A stretch of DNA of 64,000 nucleotides from Methylocystis iwaonis (GCF_027925385.1 NZ_AP027144.1:1-64000); one strand, 5' to 3'. Numbered from the stretch's first letter, positions 43,863 to 52,590 are shown. Notes: generated by a model not told the origin, from the letters alone. A program made the numbers and translations.

Positions 43863-44609
43863 ATGTCTGAGCGAATCTATATCGTGGGTGGTTCAAAGGG
43901 CGGTGTCGGAAAGTCGATGGTGTCGCTATCGCTGGTCGATTATCTGCTACAGAGGGACAAGAAGGTTCTTCTGGTCGAAACGGATAACAGCAACCCCGAC
44001 GTTCACAAGGCGCTGCAAGGGGTGGTTGAAAGTCAGATTATTGATCTCGATGAGGCGAGCGGTTGGGTATCGCTCGTCAATGTCTGCGACCAAAAAAAAG
44101 GCCATGTCGTGGTGGTCAACACGGCGGCCCGGAATAATAGGGGCGTTTCGAAATTCGGCGCGACGCTAAACGATACTCTGGCCGAATTGGGCCGGGAGCT
44201 GATGACGTTTTGGGTCATCAATCGCCAGCGGGACAGTCTGGAATTGCTGGCCGATTATCAGATGGCTATCCAGAGTACAAAGCTGAACGTGCTGATGAAC
44301 GGCTATTTTGGGGATGAGGCCAAGTTCGAGCTTTACAATTCGTCAAAGATCAAAGCGGCAATCGAAAACGATCTGAAAGGCAAGTCACGCCTGTTCCCCG
44401 AGCTGGCGGATCGGGTTGCCGACGATCTCTATTCGAAGCGACTGAGCATCGAGGCTGCGTCGAAGGAAATGCCAATCGGGAACCGAGCTGAACTAGGCCG
44501 CTGGCGCCGTCTCGTCGCGGCGCTGTTCGACGATCTCTTAAGCGAGCCGGAAACCGTGAAGGCGAGAAGCGCACGGCCGAAGGCGAGTGAGGCGAGCGCG
44601 GAGTCGTGA
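43863..44609 (+). CDS. TraL-like ParA-family NTPase
   Basis: This 248-residue P-loop protein has the deviant Walker A GGSKGGVGKS at about residues 9-18, a VETDNSNPD switch and VVVNTAARNN. It resembles CobQ/ParA NTPases of the TraL type rather than partition ParA, because no parB follows and it sits in the oriT operon. Its biochemical role in transfer is not established. AGGAGG precedes the ATG. Confidence 0.8.
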   Translation: MSERIYIVGGSKGGVGKSMVSLSLVDYLLQRDKKVLLVETDNSNPDVHKALQGVVESQIIDLDEASGWVSLVNVCDQKKGHVVVVNTAARNNRGVSKFGATLNDTLAELGRELMTFWVINRQRDSLELLADYQMAIQSTKLNVLMNGYFGDEAKFELYNSSKIKAAIENDLKGKSRLFPELADRVADDLYSKRLSIEAASKEMPIGNRAELGRWRRLVAALFDDLLSEPETVKARSARPKASEASAES

Positions 44610-44657
44610 GGCTGCTTCTACATACGGGGGAAGCCGTCGAACGCGGGGCAACGTGAA

Positions 44658-45068
44658 ATGGACGAAGAGGTTGTATCGAATTTCGAAAAGCTGTTTCGGC
44701 GGGCGGCGACCTCGCGGGAGCGGGAGCAGCTCCGCCACATGCAGCAAACCTTGGGCCTGTACGAAAGCGACGCCCTATGGCTGATCGTGCTTGCGCTGCA
44801 ATACTACGAGAGCCTTTACCTGCAATATCCGAAAGCAATCGGACAGGCGGCCTCGGAAATTCTTGACGATGTAAAGAAGGTTTCGGATCGCGTCATTCGT
44901 GCGAGCGCGGAATCGGCTAAGGCGGATTTGGCGAAGGCGGTGGCTAGTGTCGCGCGCGATGTGGCGCGCGACACGGCGCGCCGACAAATGACTCAGTGGC
45001 TCGTGGTCGGCATGTTCGCCGGCGCCGGGCTTCTCGGGATCGGAATATTCATCGGCGCGCGGTTGTGA
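44658..45068 (+). CDS. TraM-like membrane protein
   Basis: This 136-residue protein has a helical cytoplasmic region (REREQLRHMQQTLGLYESDALWLIVLALQYYESLY, then amphipathic coils) and one C-terminal membrane helix (WLVVGMFAGAGLLGIGIFIGARL). In RP4 the third gene of the traKLM operon encodes a similar tail-anchored protein. It ends the operon before paired terminators. Confidence 0.75.
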   Translation: MDEEVVSNFEKLFRRAATSREREQLRHMQQTLGLYESDALWLIVLALQYYESLYLQYPKAIGQAASEILDDVKKVSDRVIRASAESAKADLAKAVASVARDVARDTARRQMTQWLVVGMFAGAGLLGIGIFIGARL

Positions 45069-45084
45069 AGGTAGGAGAGACGGA

Positions 45085-45136
45085 AAGCCCGCTCACGCGG
45101 GCTTGCTTTATTGATCGGCGGGCCTATCGGCCCGCC
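45085..45136. terminator. Paired convergent terminators
   Basis: Two perfect 8-bp hairpins, AAGCCCGC/GCGGGCTT (45085-45104) and GGCGGGCC/GGCCCGCC (45117-45136), lie between the convergent traM-like and vapC genes. Confidence 0.8.
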
Positions 45137-45137
45137 A

Positions 45138-45539
45138 TTATTTCGGCGTGACGCACAAGTCTGTCTGCGCGAAGTCGGCGCCCGTGTAGATCAAAGACGC
45201 GCGGTAGGCTTTCGCACAGGCGTACGCATAGCAATCTCCAAGGTTGAGGCCTGCCGGGTGGCGGCTACCGCCATATTGTTCGAAGGCCCGAAGGGCGGCG
45301 GTGGTCATACTGTCAGTAATGTGAATGACTCTGATGCCTGCCTCGTCCAGCAAGGCGCGGATGATGGTCTCGGCGTCTGCGGCTGCCATCTGGCGGACGT
45401 TCATGAGGCGGGCGGCCGTCTCGTAGACCGCGAGCGGCGACGTGTATGGCGCCTTAGCGGCCGCGATCCGCTGCGCGATGTCGGGACCGTTTTCCTCGGC
45501 CAAAAGGATTGCGAGAAAAGCTGATGCGTCGATCATCAT
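45138..45539 (-). CDS. vapC: VapC toxin (PIN-domain RNase)
   Basis: This 133-residue PIN protein has the first catalytic Asp in MMIDASAFLAILL, a Glu in AVYETAARL and the later acidic pair in LNLGDCYAYACA and TGADF. VapC toxins cut tRNA or rRNA and stop translation. The start at 45539 overlaps the vapB stop (ATGA), the usual antitoxin-toxin coupling. It probably stabilises the plasmid. Confidence 0.92.
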   Translation of the reverse strand: MMIDASAFLAILLAEENGPDIAQRIAAAKAPYTSPLAVYETAARLMNVRQMAAADAETIIRALLDEAGIRVIHITDSMTTAALRAFEQYGGSRHPAGLNLGDCYAYACAKAYRASLIYTGADFAQTDLCVTPK

Positions 45540-45787
45540 TTTTTGTCGGCCCACATGGCGTCGAAAAATTCTTTGTCGGTCTGATGCGTTTGCGACTCTC
45601 GAACCGGATGCGCCGCCACGCGCGCGATGAGCGGTTGCAACCTTTCCCAAAGCGGGATTTTGGCGCGTTCGCGTTCGAGCTCGTTAAGGCAGGCTTCGCG
45701 GATCGCGTCGACAATGGGCTTGCGCTTTGCCTTTGCGAGGCGTCGAATGATTTCGTCGGTCTCGGGGTCTTTGATGCTGTAGGCCAT
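45536..45787 (-). CDS. vapB: VapB antitoxin
   Basis: This 83-residue protein has an N-terminal ribbon-helix-helix-like region (MAYSIKDPETDEIIRRLAKAKRKPIVDAIREA) and a C-terminal segment that would clamp the toxin. It should repress its own operon at the palindrome just upstream. Confidence 0.9.
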   Translation of the reverse strand: MAYSIKDPETDEIIRRLAKAKRKPIVDAIREACLNELERERAKIPLWERLQPLIARVAAHPVRESQTHQTDKEFFDAMWADKK

Positions 45788-45813
45788 GAGGGGCGGATAC
45801 CTCGCTAAAGATA

Positions 45814-45826
45814 TACGGATACCGTA
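45814..45826. promoter_or_regulatory. Putative VapB operator
   Basis: The perfect 13-bp palindrome TACGG-ATA-CCGTA lies 27 bp before the vapB start, within the expected promoter. Confidence 0.55.
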
Positions 45827-45917
45827 AATCAGCTATAAGCAGGCCGCCCGCATCGCGGAGAGAGAACAACGTTCGCGGCGGGCCGGCGGCGGGGAGAAAT
45901 GGCCGGCGCCCAGTTCG

Positions 45918-46370
45918 CTAATCCTTGCAAATCGCCGGATGGACGCGCTGCAAATCCAGCGTGAGCGTGCCGACGCGGGTAGATAGGATTTTCAGGCCGG
46001 GGTGGGTCTCCTCCATACTGACCAAACGCGGGATGATGATCGGTCGATGTACCATCAAGATCCGCGCGACGGCCTCGATCGTAAGGAAAGGAGAGCGGGC
46101 GGCGTCGCCTGTGGAGTCATTTCCGAGGATCAGCGCGCGGCCGGCGACGGGCGTACCTTCGCGCCCGGCGACGGTGAACATGCCGGTGACGGGCTTAGTC
46201 AGGCCATCGTCGTCAACATAGGCGGTGTGCCGCTTGTCGATCTGATGGAGCGCCAGGTAATCGGCGCCGACGAAGAATCGGGCTGTATCGAAGATGGTCG
46301 CGGGCTCGATCTGCACGGGCCGGATTGTCGCGGCGCTAGGGTCGAGCAAATAGGCTGCAATGGTGCTCAT
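45918..46370 (-). CDS. Conserved plasmid protein (DUF3846-like)
   Basis: This 150-residue soluble protein begins MSTIAAYLLDPSAATIRPVQI and contains FFVGADYLALHQI and GRALILGNDSTGDAA, resembling the DUF3846 type found near DUF932 and ParB-like genes on plasmids and phages. Function unknown. It is downstream of the ssb/ParB-like genes on the same strand and may be in their operon. Confidence 0.65.
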   Translation of the reverse strand: MSTIAAYLLDPSAATIRPVQIEPATIFDTARFFVGADYLALHQIDKRHTAYVDDDGLTKPVTGMFTVAGREGTPVAGRALILGNDSTGDAARSPFLTIEAVARILMVHRPIIIPRLVSMEETHPGLKILSTRVGTLTLDLQRVHPAICKD

Positions 46371-46430
46371 GGTTCGTGGTCCTCGGATGACGGGAGGGAA
46401 AGGGGCTGTCGTTGCAGCCCCTATCGGGGG

Positions 46431-48401
46431 TCACTCGGCCGCGAGCGGAAAGGGCTCGTCGTTGGCGCGTTCGTCATCCGCTTCTGCCTCGTCGTCGCCC
46501 TCGATGTCATTGGCTGGCGCCAGCGTCGTTTTGAGCGGGCCGGGAAGCCAGCGCGCATCTTTCATTTTCTCAACGAAGAGAGAAACGGCGTCGGCCTTTT
46601 GAACGTCGAGGATGTTCTTGGCTTCCCATTCCTCGCGGCCCGCCTCGCGCAGAGCGTCGGCCATGTATTTTTTGGAAACGCGCTTGCCGAAGTCCTTTGA
46701 CGGCCGCCAATAATCGGCCATGTCGAAGTCGATCGCTTGGGCGATCTGATCCGTGTAAGGCCGCTTGGCCGCGTCGATCTGTGCGGCGAGAAGGTAGGCC
46801 ATGAGATTTGAAAGCTCCTGCGGCTTCGCGTCGAGACACCACGCCCAAAGGTCAGCGGCGCGGCTTGGGAGCTTCGCCCGCCAGTCGGCGGCGAGGGCGT
46901 CGAGCGTCTCGAACGGTTTGGCGTTGGCCGGGTCGTCGGCTTTGAGGGTGCGGACGGGCACGCCCGCCCGCAAGCCAAGCGAGGAAGCGTAGGACTGGTG
47001 GTAGAAGGCGTCGAGAGCGAGATTGTGAACCAAGGCGGCGAGCGCGACGTCGGGGCGTTTCGCGAGTTCACAGGCGAGCGCGGCGCTGCGGGTCGTCGTA
47101 AGGTCGAAAACGAGAGCGTCGGTCAGATTGGCGGCGGGCGCTTCGTCGGCGGCGGCGCCAGTCGAGCCATTGGCAAGGCGGGCGGCCTCTTTCCGGTCGC
47201 CCGGTTTCACAACGCCCCGCTCGATCCGGAGCGCGCCGCTGTAGTCGATTGTAACGATGACGCCCGCCGTCGCCATTTCGGCCGAGTCGTAGGCGGTGTA
47301 TCGGTCCATGATCGCCGCGCGCTCGTCTTCGAGGTCGTCGCGTTCTTTGAAAAGCCTGTTTTCCGCGGCGTCGTCCTCGATGCTCTCAGCGTCGATTTCG
47401 ATTTCTTGCAAGCGGGCGTCGATGACGTCGATCCGCTTCGCGTCTTCGGGCGAAGGGTCCGTCTCTTTGGGATAGATACGGCTCAATCCGCCGCTGTGGT
47501 AATTATACTCTGTCGCGGTCTCCACCCACTTCCAACCCTCGCCGCGCATGGCCTCGGCTTCCTGTTCCAGCTTTGCGGCGGCAAGGCGATGAAGCAAGGT
47601 GCGATCGGTGAGGCGGATGCGGCTTTCGTCGTCATCAAAGAGGTCACGTAGCACGACGCCGCCCAGCTGCTCATAGACTTCGACGGTCACGAAACGCGCC
47701 ATTTTATCGCTGGCCAGCGCGGCTTCGGGACTCAGGGCGGCGCGCAGCTCGTCGGGGTCGCGCTGCCACTCTTGCGCGTCGAACCATGCGGCCTCTTGAG
47801 CCGCGTGGTCATCGGTAAGCGCAAGCGCTTGAAGCTGCTCAAGCGTAATGGCGTCCTTGCGAAGCTCGGCCAATAGGTTCGGCGACACGTTCGCGAGCTT
47901 GAGGCGGCGACGGACGGTCATATGAGAAACGCCGTGACGGTCGGCAATGGCTTCCGGCGTCAAGCCTTCTTCTCGTGCGAGGCGGCCGTATGCTTCGATT
48001 GCATCGGCGGGGTGCATATTCTCCCGCGAGGTATTCTCGATCAGCGAGACTTCGGTGGCGCTGGCGGCGGTCTCGTCAATCTCGCGGACGCGAACGAGAA
48101 AGTCAGCGGTAACAGGAACGCCATCAACGCTCGCCTTCTTCGATTTAAGGAGATTGAGCGCCTTGAGCCGGCGATTTCCAGCCGTGACGAAGTAGCAGTT
48201 TTTGGGGGCCTTCTCGCCGGGGCGCGGGCGGCGGACGGTGAGATTCTGCAAGAGGCCCATGGTCTGGATGGTGGCGGCGAGTCCTTCAATTCCTGCGTCG
48301 CTCTCATAGCGGCGCACGTTCTCGGGGTCGGCGCGAAGCTGGCTGAGCCGGATCGCCGAGACAGGTTCCTTGGTCGATTCGGACTGATTCTTGGTCGTCA
48401 T
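46431..48401 (-). CDS. Large ParB-like nuclease-family protein
   Basis: This 656-residue protein starts at 48401 after GGAGAGAG. The N-terminal ParB/Srx domain has GNRR at 75-78 and ENTSREN at 122-128. A KorB-like helix-turn-helix follows (about 147-170, EAIADRHGVSHMTVRRRLKL), then a long helical C-terminus of unknown fold. Such long ParB-like proteins are carried by alphaproteobacterial plasmids and the first-entering regions of F-type plasmids. It lacks a ParA partner, so partition is doubtful; control or nuclease functions are possible. Confidence 0.88.
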   Translation of the reverse strand: MTTKNQSESTKEPVSAIRLSQLRADPENVRRYESDAGIEGLAATIQTMGLLQNLTVRRPRPGEKAPKNCYFVTAGNRRLKALNLLKSKKASVDGVPVTADFLVRVREIDETAASATEVSLIENTSRENMHPADAIEAYGRLAREEGLTPEAIADRHGVSHMTVRRRLKLANVSPNLLAELRKDAITLEQLQALALTDDHAAQEAAWFDAQEWQRDPDELRAALSPEAALASDKMARFVTVEVYEQLGGVVLRDLFDDDESRIRLTDRTLLHRLAAAKLEQEAEAMRGEGWKWVETATEYNYHSGGLSRIYPKETDPSPEDAKRIDVIDARLQEIEIDAESIEDDAAENRLFKERDDLEDERAAIMDRYTAYDSAEMATAGVIVTIDYSGALRIERGVVKPGDRKEAARLANGSTGAAADEAPAANLTDALVFDLTTTRSAALACELAKRPDVALAALVHNLALDAFYHQSYASSLGLRAGVPVRTLKADDPANAKPFETLDALAADWRAKLPSRAADLWAWCLDAKPQELSNLMAYLLAAQIDAAKRPYTDQIAQAIDFDMADYWRPSKDFGKRVSKKYMADALREAGREEWEAKNILDVQKADAVSLFVEKMKDARWLPGPLKTTLAPANDIEGDDEAEADDERANDEPFPLAAE

Positions 48402-48476
48402 GGCTCTCTCTCCAAAGGTCCAATGAATGCTTGCGGGGAGCAAGCGAGCGCCCGGTGACGCCCGCTGTGTTGATCG

Positions 48477-48815
48477 TTACGACTGTTCGTCGTCGCTCGC
48501 CTTGGGTGAGAGGAGGTCGAAATTGTTCACGATTATGTCGGTCGTGTAATGCTTCACGCCGTCCTTGCTGTAAGAGCCTTCGGCAATCCGACACTCGGCG
48601 TAAATGGGGTCGCCTTTCTTGACGTTGGCGACGACGAAATTGGCTATTTTCTCATTGAGAAAAGTCAGCGTAACCCAATCTGTTTCTTCGCGACGCTCGC
48701 CGCGAGAGTCTTTCCAAGAGCGGTTCGTTGCGACGGATAATTTGACGACCTTGCCAACGGTTCGCGGTTCTGCGCCGGTGTGACCACGAACGATAAAAAG
48801 GTTAGTAGAACGCAT
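48477..48815 (-). CDS. ssb: Plasmid single-stranded DNA-binding protein
   Basis: This 112-residue OB-fold SSB has VGKVVKLSVATNRSWKD, then DWVTLTFLNEKIANFV and YAECRIAEGSY. It lacks the Gln/Pro-rich linker and acidic DDDIPF tip of chromosomal SSB, ending KASDDEQS, so it may not recruit the usual partner proteins. It heads an operon with the ParB-like gene. Plasmid SSBs coat the incoming strand and damp the SOS response. Confidence 0.88.
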   Translation of the reverse strand: MRSTNLFIVRGHTGAEPRTVGKVVKLSVATNRSWKDSRGERREETDWVTLTFLNEKIANFVVANVKKGDPIYAECRIAEGSYSKDGVKHYTTDIIVNNFDLLSPKASDDEQS

Positions 48816-48864
48816 TTTCTCTCTCCATTTTTGAAAGATGTCTCATTGCCTCGTTACGTCCCTC

Positions 48865-48893
48865 AATATAGGGTCACTCTATTCCATCGTCAA
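48865..48893 (-). promoter_or_regulatory. Sigma70-like promoter of ssb operon
   Basis: On the minus strand TTGACG (48888-48893) and TATATT (48865-48870) are 17 bp apart, the same boxes and spacing as at 10869-10897. It ends close to copy B of the long repeat. Confidence 0.8.
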
Positions 48894-48907
48894 TGTAAAA
48901 AATGCGG

Positions 48908-49267
48908 CCAATGTGATTTTTCCTTTTGTTTTTATTTGTGTTCCGCGCTCGGATGTTCCTTGTTCGACGCGCCGCAGGCGTGGCGAAAAGCAGACGTTCC
49001 TCGTCCCGACGCCTTCGGCGTCAACGCCGCGCGCAGCGCGAGTCACCCGCAAGGGGCGTCGCTTGCGACGCAGTGCGTTTACGCGCTTGACCGCGCGAGT
49101 ACGGCGTTATGCTGACGGGTCGAGACGAGAACGAAAAAATATGTGCGCCGAGGGCGCACGCCGCTTAGAATGCTTGCGCGATGGGATCGTTACCCGAAGG
49201 GCGGAGACCCGCAGGGGGCTCCGGGAGCGCCGACGGCGCGAGTAGAGCCCGGCCCGGAGGGCGCGCC
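48908..49267. repeat. Hairpin-rich long direct repeat, copy B
   Basis: This 360-bp segment is nearly identical to 10911-11299 but lacks about 30 bp holding one extra hairpin. It keeps the small GC stems with changes in loops. It lies between the ssb promoter (leftward) and a secreted small protein (rightward), just as copy A lies between the DUF932 promoter and a secreted nuclease. The surrounding promoter segment (to 48816) is also related, more weakly. Confidence 0.9.
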
Positions 49268-49327
49268 AAACCGTTGGCGAGCGGATAAAAGCTGATATAG
49301 TGTTTGTCGATGGCGAAGGAGGCCACG

Positions 49328-49603
49328 ATGCGAAAGATGCTTAAAAGATATTATGTCTGCAGTTTTCTTGTGGGATTGGTCGGGCTGTCGTCCCCTGCTT
49401 CTGCGCAGGACGCTTCCTTTGGTTGTAAGGTGTTTATGTGCGTGGCGTCGGGTAATTGGCAAAGCATCGAATATTGCGTGCCTTACGTGACAACTGCGAT
49501 CGCTCAAGCGCAGCTCGGGATACCTTGGCCTGTATGCACGGAGGCGCTGACCGGCGCGGTATCCCAAGGGCTACAGAGCGGCAATTCCCAGAACGGGGGG
49601 TAG
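49328..49603 (+). CDS. Small exported Cys protein (TrbM-like?)
   Basis: The start at 49328 follows AAGGAGG. The 91-residue product has a signal peptide (VCSFLVGLVGLSSPASAQD) and a mature part with FGCKVFMCVASG, then YCVPYVTTAI, a Cys pattern reminiscent of TrbM proteins of conjugative systems. It would act in the periplasm. A TTGGCG/TATAGT pair near 49272-49300 could be its promoter. Confidence 0.65.
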   Translation: MRKMLKRYYVCSFLVGLVGLSSPASAQDASFGCKVFMCVASGNWQSIEYCVPYVTTAIAQAQLGIPWPVCTEALTGAVSQGLQSGNSQNGG

Positions 49604-49605
49604 AG

Positions 49606-50031
49606 TTAGCCTTCTGAGGGGCCGTTAGCGCCAAGCAAGATGAACTGGTCGGCAATCAGTTCGCCGGAAAGCCTACCACGGGCAATTACAAGCTGACCGG
49701 GAGCAGCATATTTCTGGACATACCGTCGTGTGGAGTGATGAACGACGGCGACATGATTTTCTGCTGGCGCCTCGACGATGTCGCCGGCACGATCGCGGCG
49801 TAGATAGTTCGATCGCAAGCCCACACGAATTTTCCCCGGGAGGATAGCGATGTCGAAAATTGTTCCGAGGATTTGAAACTCTGCGAAGGCGTTGCCGGCA
49901 TTTTGGAGAGAAGATCTCTGATGATCCATGAGACGAATTAGCCCTTGCGTAGAACCAGACGTACTATATCCTGACGCTATTAAATCGTCAATGCGAGAAC
50001 AGGCGTCGCGTATGAGCGGTACCGCAGACAA
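49606..50031 (-). CDS. Hypothetical protein
   Basis: This 141-residue protein is not recognised. It has no signal or membrane segment. ILGTIFDIAILPGKIRVGLRSNYLRRD and YAAPGQLVIARGRLSGELI look like a small beta-barrel. Its stop is 3 bp from the convergent stop of the exported protein. Confidence 0.5.
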   Translation of the reverse strand: MSAVPLIRDACSRIDDLIASGYSTSGSTQGLIRLMDHQRSSLQNAGNAFAEFQILGTIFDIAILPGKIRVGLRSNYLRRDRAGDIVEAPAENHVAVVHHSTRRYVQKYAAPGQLVIARGRLSGELIADQFILLGANGPSEG

Positions 50032-50228
50032 GCGGCGAAGGCCAGCTTTTCAGATTTCAGACTGTTGAGTGGGTGCGCGTCCGCGCGGATGGTGCCGTGG
50101 AAAAAATCGGTTTGCCTCGCGTTCTGTGGTTGGAAAGGACTCGGGATGAGGAATCGCATCAGGTTGTTAGATCAGGACCGGCCAAACGAATTTCTAGAGG
50201 TCTAAGTGTTGGAAGCCGGGCGGGATGA
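50016..50228 (+). pseudogene. Possible truncated plasmid gene
   Basis: This open frame reads like a real protein (FRFQTVEWVRVRADG, then VEKIGLPRVLWLERTRDEE) but has no good start codon; the first is GTG at 50073. It may be the 3-prime end of a gene cut by the segment to its left, or a 51-residue gene with the GTG. Confidence 0.4.
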
Positions 50229-50364
50229 ATTGTTGTTGGCGGTGCCGAACACGATTGTTCATTTCAGGTTACGGCGTCGGGGTGACATGTTTGAAGGGAG
50301 CCTCGGCGGTCGGGCGTTCGCGTTTTCGAGTGACCATGGAAAAGTGGCAAAAACGAGAGGATAG
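50206..50364 (+). CDS. Small hypothetical protein
   Basis: This 52-residue frame begins with GTG after AGAGG and ends 2 bp before the lipoprotein gene. The product (NTIVHFRLRRRGDMFEGSLGG, then RAFAFSSDHGK) is compact and well composed. It overlaps the preceding fragment. Confidence 0.45.
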   Translation: MLEAGRDELLLAVPNTIVHFRLRRRGDMFEGSLGGRAFAFSSDHGKVAKTRG

Positions 50365-50366
50365 AA

Positions 50367-50690
50367 ATGAGGAAGGTATTTTTGGGATTTATGGTTTTTG
50401 CTGTCGCGGCGGGCGGGCTGGCGGGGTGTCAGTCTGCGCAACAGTCGGCGGCAAACGCGGAGATGACATGCGAAGCGGCCGGCTTACGGCCGGGGACGCG
50501 ACGTTTCGAGCGGTGCGCGAACGTGAATTACGCGCAGAACCGGGCGCAAGCGAGTCAAACGGAAGCGGCGGTTGCGACGGCGGCGGCGGCTGGGGTGCTC
50601 GGTGGCGCGCTGGTCGGTGCGGCGGCGTCGCGCCCGGTTTACTACGGCCCCGCGTACTACCCTGTGTATCGGGCTCCGTACTGGTGGTGA
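50367..50690 (+). CDS. Small lipoprotein
   Basis: This 107-residue protein has a lipobox (AGGLAGC, Cys near residue 21), a Gln/Ala-rich region with three Cys, a hydrophobic Ala/Gly segment (VATAAAAGVLGGALVGAAAS) and a Tyr/Pro-rich tail ending YRAPYWW. It resembles envelope glycine-zipper lipoproteins. AGAGGA precedes the ATG. Confidence 0.7.
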   Translation: MRKVFLGFMVFAVAAGGLAGCQSAQQSAANAEMTCEAAGLRPGTRRFERCANVNYAQNRAQASQTEAAVATAAAAGVLGGALVGAAASRPVYYGPAYYPVYRAPYWW

Positions 50691-50759
50691 CGCAGTTACG
50701 CGCCGCGCACCCGCGCGGCGCGTTGGGCGGGGGTAATTCGAAGGCAAGGTCGATGGCGC

Positions 50760-51023
50760 ATGGGTTATAGGGTGGTAAAGGTTGACGGGACGTGGTGCGT
50801 CGTAGCGGTGGTGTCGCGCGAGGCGTCGCAGGAGGCGGCGGAGGCTGCGTTGCTGGAATTTGCAGCATTGGGTCGGGCCTCGGGCAGGGTGCGGCAGGCA
50901 GCGCGTGAATTGTCGCCGGAGCGGATGAAGAGTTTCCTGGGGCGGCTGCCGGAGAAGGGCAAAAGAACCCCTGAAAGCATAGAGGCGTGGCTGCGGTCCC
51001 TGCCCTCGAGTTCGAAACACTGA
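50760..51023 (+). CDS. Small hypothetical protein
   Basis: This 87-residue protein starts MGYRVVKVDGTWCVVAVV (a beta hairpin) followed by amphipathic helices. Not recognised. It precedes the IHF/HU-like gene by 14 bp on the same strand and may be co-transcribed. Confidence 0.55.
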   Translation: MGYRVVKVDGTWCVVAVVSREASQEAAEAALLEFAALGRASGRVRQAARELSPERMKSFLGRLPEKGKRTPESIEAWLRSLPSSSKH

Positions 51024-51037
51024 GAGCGGGCTGTCCT

Positions 51038-51353
51038 ATGAGCGATCAGGAAGGCTGTGAAAAGCAAATCCGGACATTGACGCGGTCGGCTTTGGCGAGG
51101 GCCATCTACCGGGAATGCCCAGGGCTGTCGCGGCGCGCGGCGCGCAGGATCTGTGATGAGGTTTTCGAAGAGATTATTGCGTGTCTCGATGAGAGCGGGT
51201 CGGTTCGTCTTCGTCAGTTTGGGAGTTTCATCGTTCGGAAGAAGCGCGCGCGTGTAGGCCGGAATTACGGGCGTGGGGTGTGAGATTACCGCTCGAAGGA
51301 CGGTCTCTTTCAAGCCGTCGCCGGTGATGGTGGGCTTTGTGAATAAGGTAAGG
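51038..51353 (+). pseudogene. IHF/HU-family DNA-bending protein, frameshifted
   Basis: MSDQEGCEKQIRTLTRSALARAIY, then SRRAARRICDEVFEEIIACL and VRLRQFGSFIVRKKRARVGRN, match IHF-alpha/HU. The frame then hits a stop at 51281-51283 just after the arm. Dropping one G from the GGGG run near 51266-51270 restores the missing end (TARRTVSFKPS). Either the gene is broken, or the homopolymer is miscounted. A truncated chain without the last strand would fold poorly. Confidence 0.75.
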
Positions 51354-51519
51354 CGGCGCGACCGCGGCGGGGATTACAGCGACGACGACGGGACGAAGAC
51401 GCTCAAAAGTGAGAACCCGCCGCGGGACGACTCTGCGGGTCTTTTTGCGCCTGAAATTCCGACGACTGACAGCAGCGTTGGCGGGGAACGCGGCCAAGCG
51501 AGTGATGGGGGGTGCTCTA

Positions 51520-52191
51520 CTAAGCCGCCCGCGAAGGTTCGATTAGCGCCGGATCATCGTCGCCGACGCCTGAGCGGTTCACCCGCGGCGATACGATCCA
51601 TTCCTGCAGCGCATCCTCAGGCGGCGGCTGGAGAAGCTCCGCTGGATTCTCGCCCGCCATCCATGCCCCTGCGTCGCACCAAGCGAGAATGACGGGCATG
51701 CGGTCATGAAAGGCCCGCATCCACTCGTTCGCGGACCCTACGATGACAGTCGCGGACTCGAGAGGCTCTTTCGTCTCAGGATCGCGCCAGCACTCCCATA
51801 GGCCTGCAAAGGCCAGCGGGCGGCCGTCTCGCGCCGAAAAATAGTGGGGCGTCTTCGCGCCTGGTTTGCCGGTCCACTCGTAGAAGCCCGAGGCGGGGAT
51901 AATGCAGCGGCGCGACTTGAACGCCGAGCGGAACATGGGCTTTTCCGCCACAGTCTCGGCGCGGGCGTTGAAGGTCGAGGGCAGCTCCCCCAGCGGTTTC
52001 TTCCACCACGACGGGACCAGGCCCCAACGCATCGGGACCAGCTCCCGGCCGGCCTTGCCCAGCCGTAGGACGTCAATCGGCGTGGTAGGCGCGATGTTGT
52101 AGCGCGGCCGCAGATTGCGCGCCGGGCCGACGACGCTCAGGAAGCGCTCGACCTCCGCCCATGTGTAGGATTGCGTGAACCGTCCGCACAT
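51520..52191 (-). CDS. SRAP/YedK-type abasic-site protein
   Basis: This 223-residue protein begins MCGRF, with Cys2 as the catalytic residue that crosslinks to abasic sites in single-stranded DNA. NIAPTTPIDVLR, FNARAETVAEKPMF, FYEWTG and HDRMPVIL carry the remaining conserved active-site residues. HMCES/YedK proteins shield ssDNA damage. The function suits incoming conjugative DNA. The longer frame upstream of 52191 is not part of the family. Confidence 0.92.
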   Translation of the reverse strand: MCGRFTQSYTWAEVERFLSVVGPARNLRPRYNIAPTTPIDVLRLGKAGRELVPMRWGLVPSWWKKPLGELPSTFNARAETVAEKPMFRSAFKSRRCIIPASGFYEWTGKPGAKTPHYFSARDGRPLAFAGLWECWRDPETKEPLESATVIVGSANEWMRAFHDRMPVILAWCDAGAWMAGENPAELLQPPPEDALQEWIVSPRVNRSGVGDDDPALIEPSRAA

Positions 52192-52590
52192 GGCCGGAAG
52201 ATACCGCACTGGCGGGGAACGCGGCAACGCCCCAGGGGCTTTTTGCGCCTGATAATCCGATGCCTGAATGCCATGTTGGCCGGCTGTCGCGCGATGAAAC
52301 CCGGAACCTTCCAGCGCATGTCGCCCGTGCCATTGCCGGCGATTCGCTGCACAGCTTCGACGAGCTCGTGATCGAATATCCGCCCATAATCGCGGCCGGT
52401 CACGGCTCGCAGTTCGACATGGCCATCGTCGGTCTCCAGTGTCAATCAGCATTGAAATGGGACCCCAGCTCGGCGCCGAAAAGGGACCCCTTTTGCGAAG
52501 CGGTTCTGCGGTTATCGGCGTGACGGAGGGAGGGCGTAGCCCGACCGGAGTTACGCCGATAACCGCAGCGGCCTGAATGGGGCGACGGCG

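Noticed and set aside
43863-44609. Partition ParA
   Set aside because: No adjacent parB or centromere-like repeats, and the gene is in the oriT operon, so a TraL-like role is preferred.
52192-52439. Plus-strand frame with ECHVGRLSRDETRNLP left of IS21
   Set aside because: Reads somewhat like protein but has no start context and is cut by the IS; too short to call. It is not the missing luxI half.
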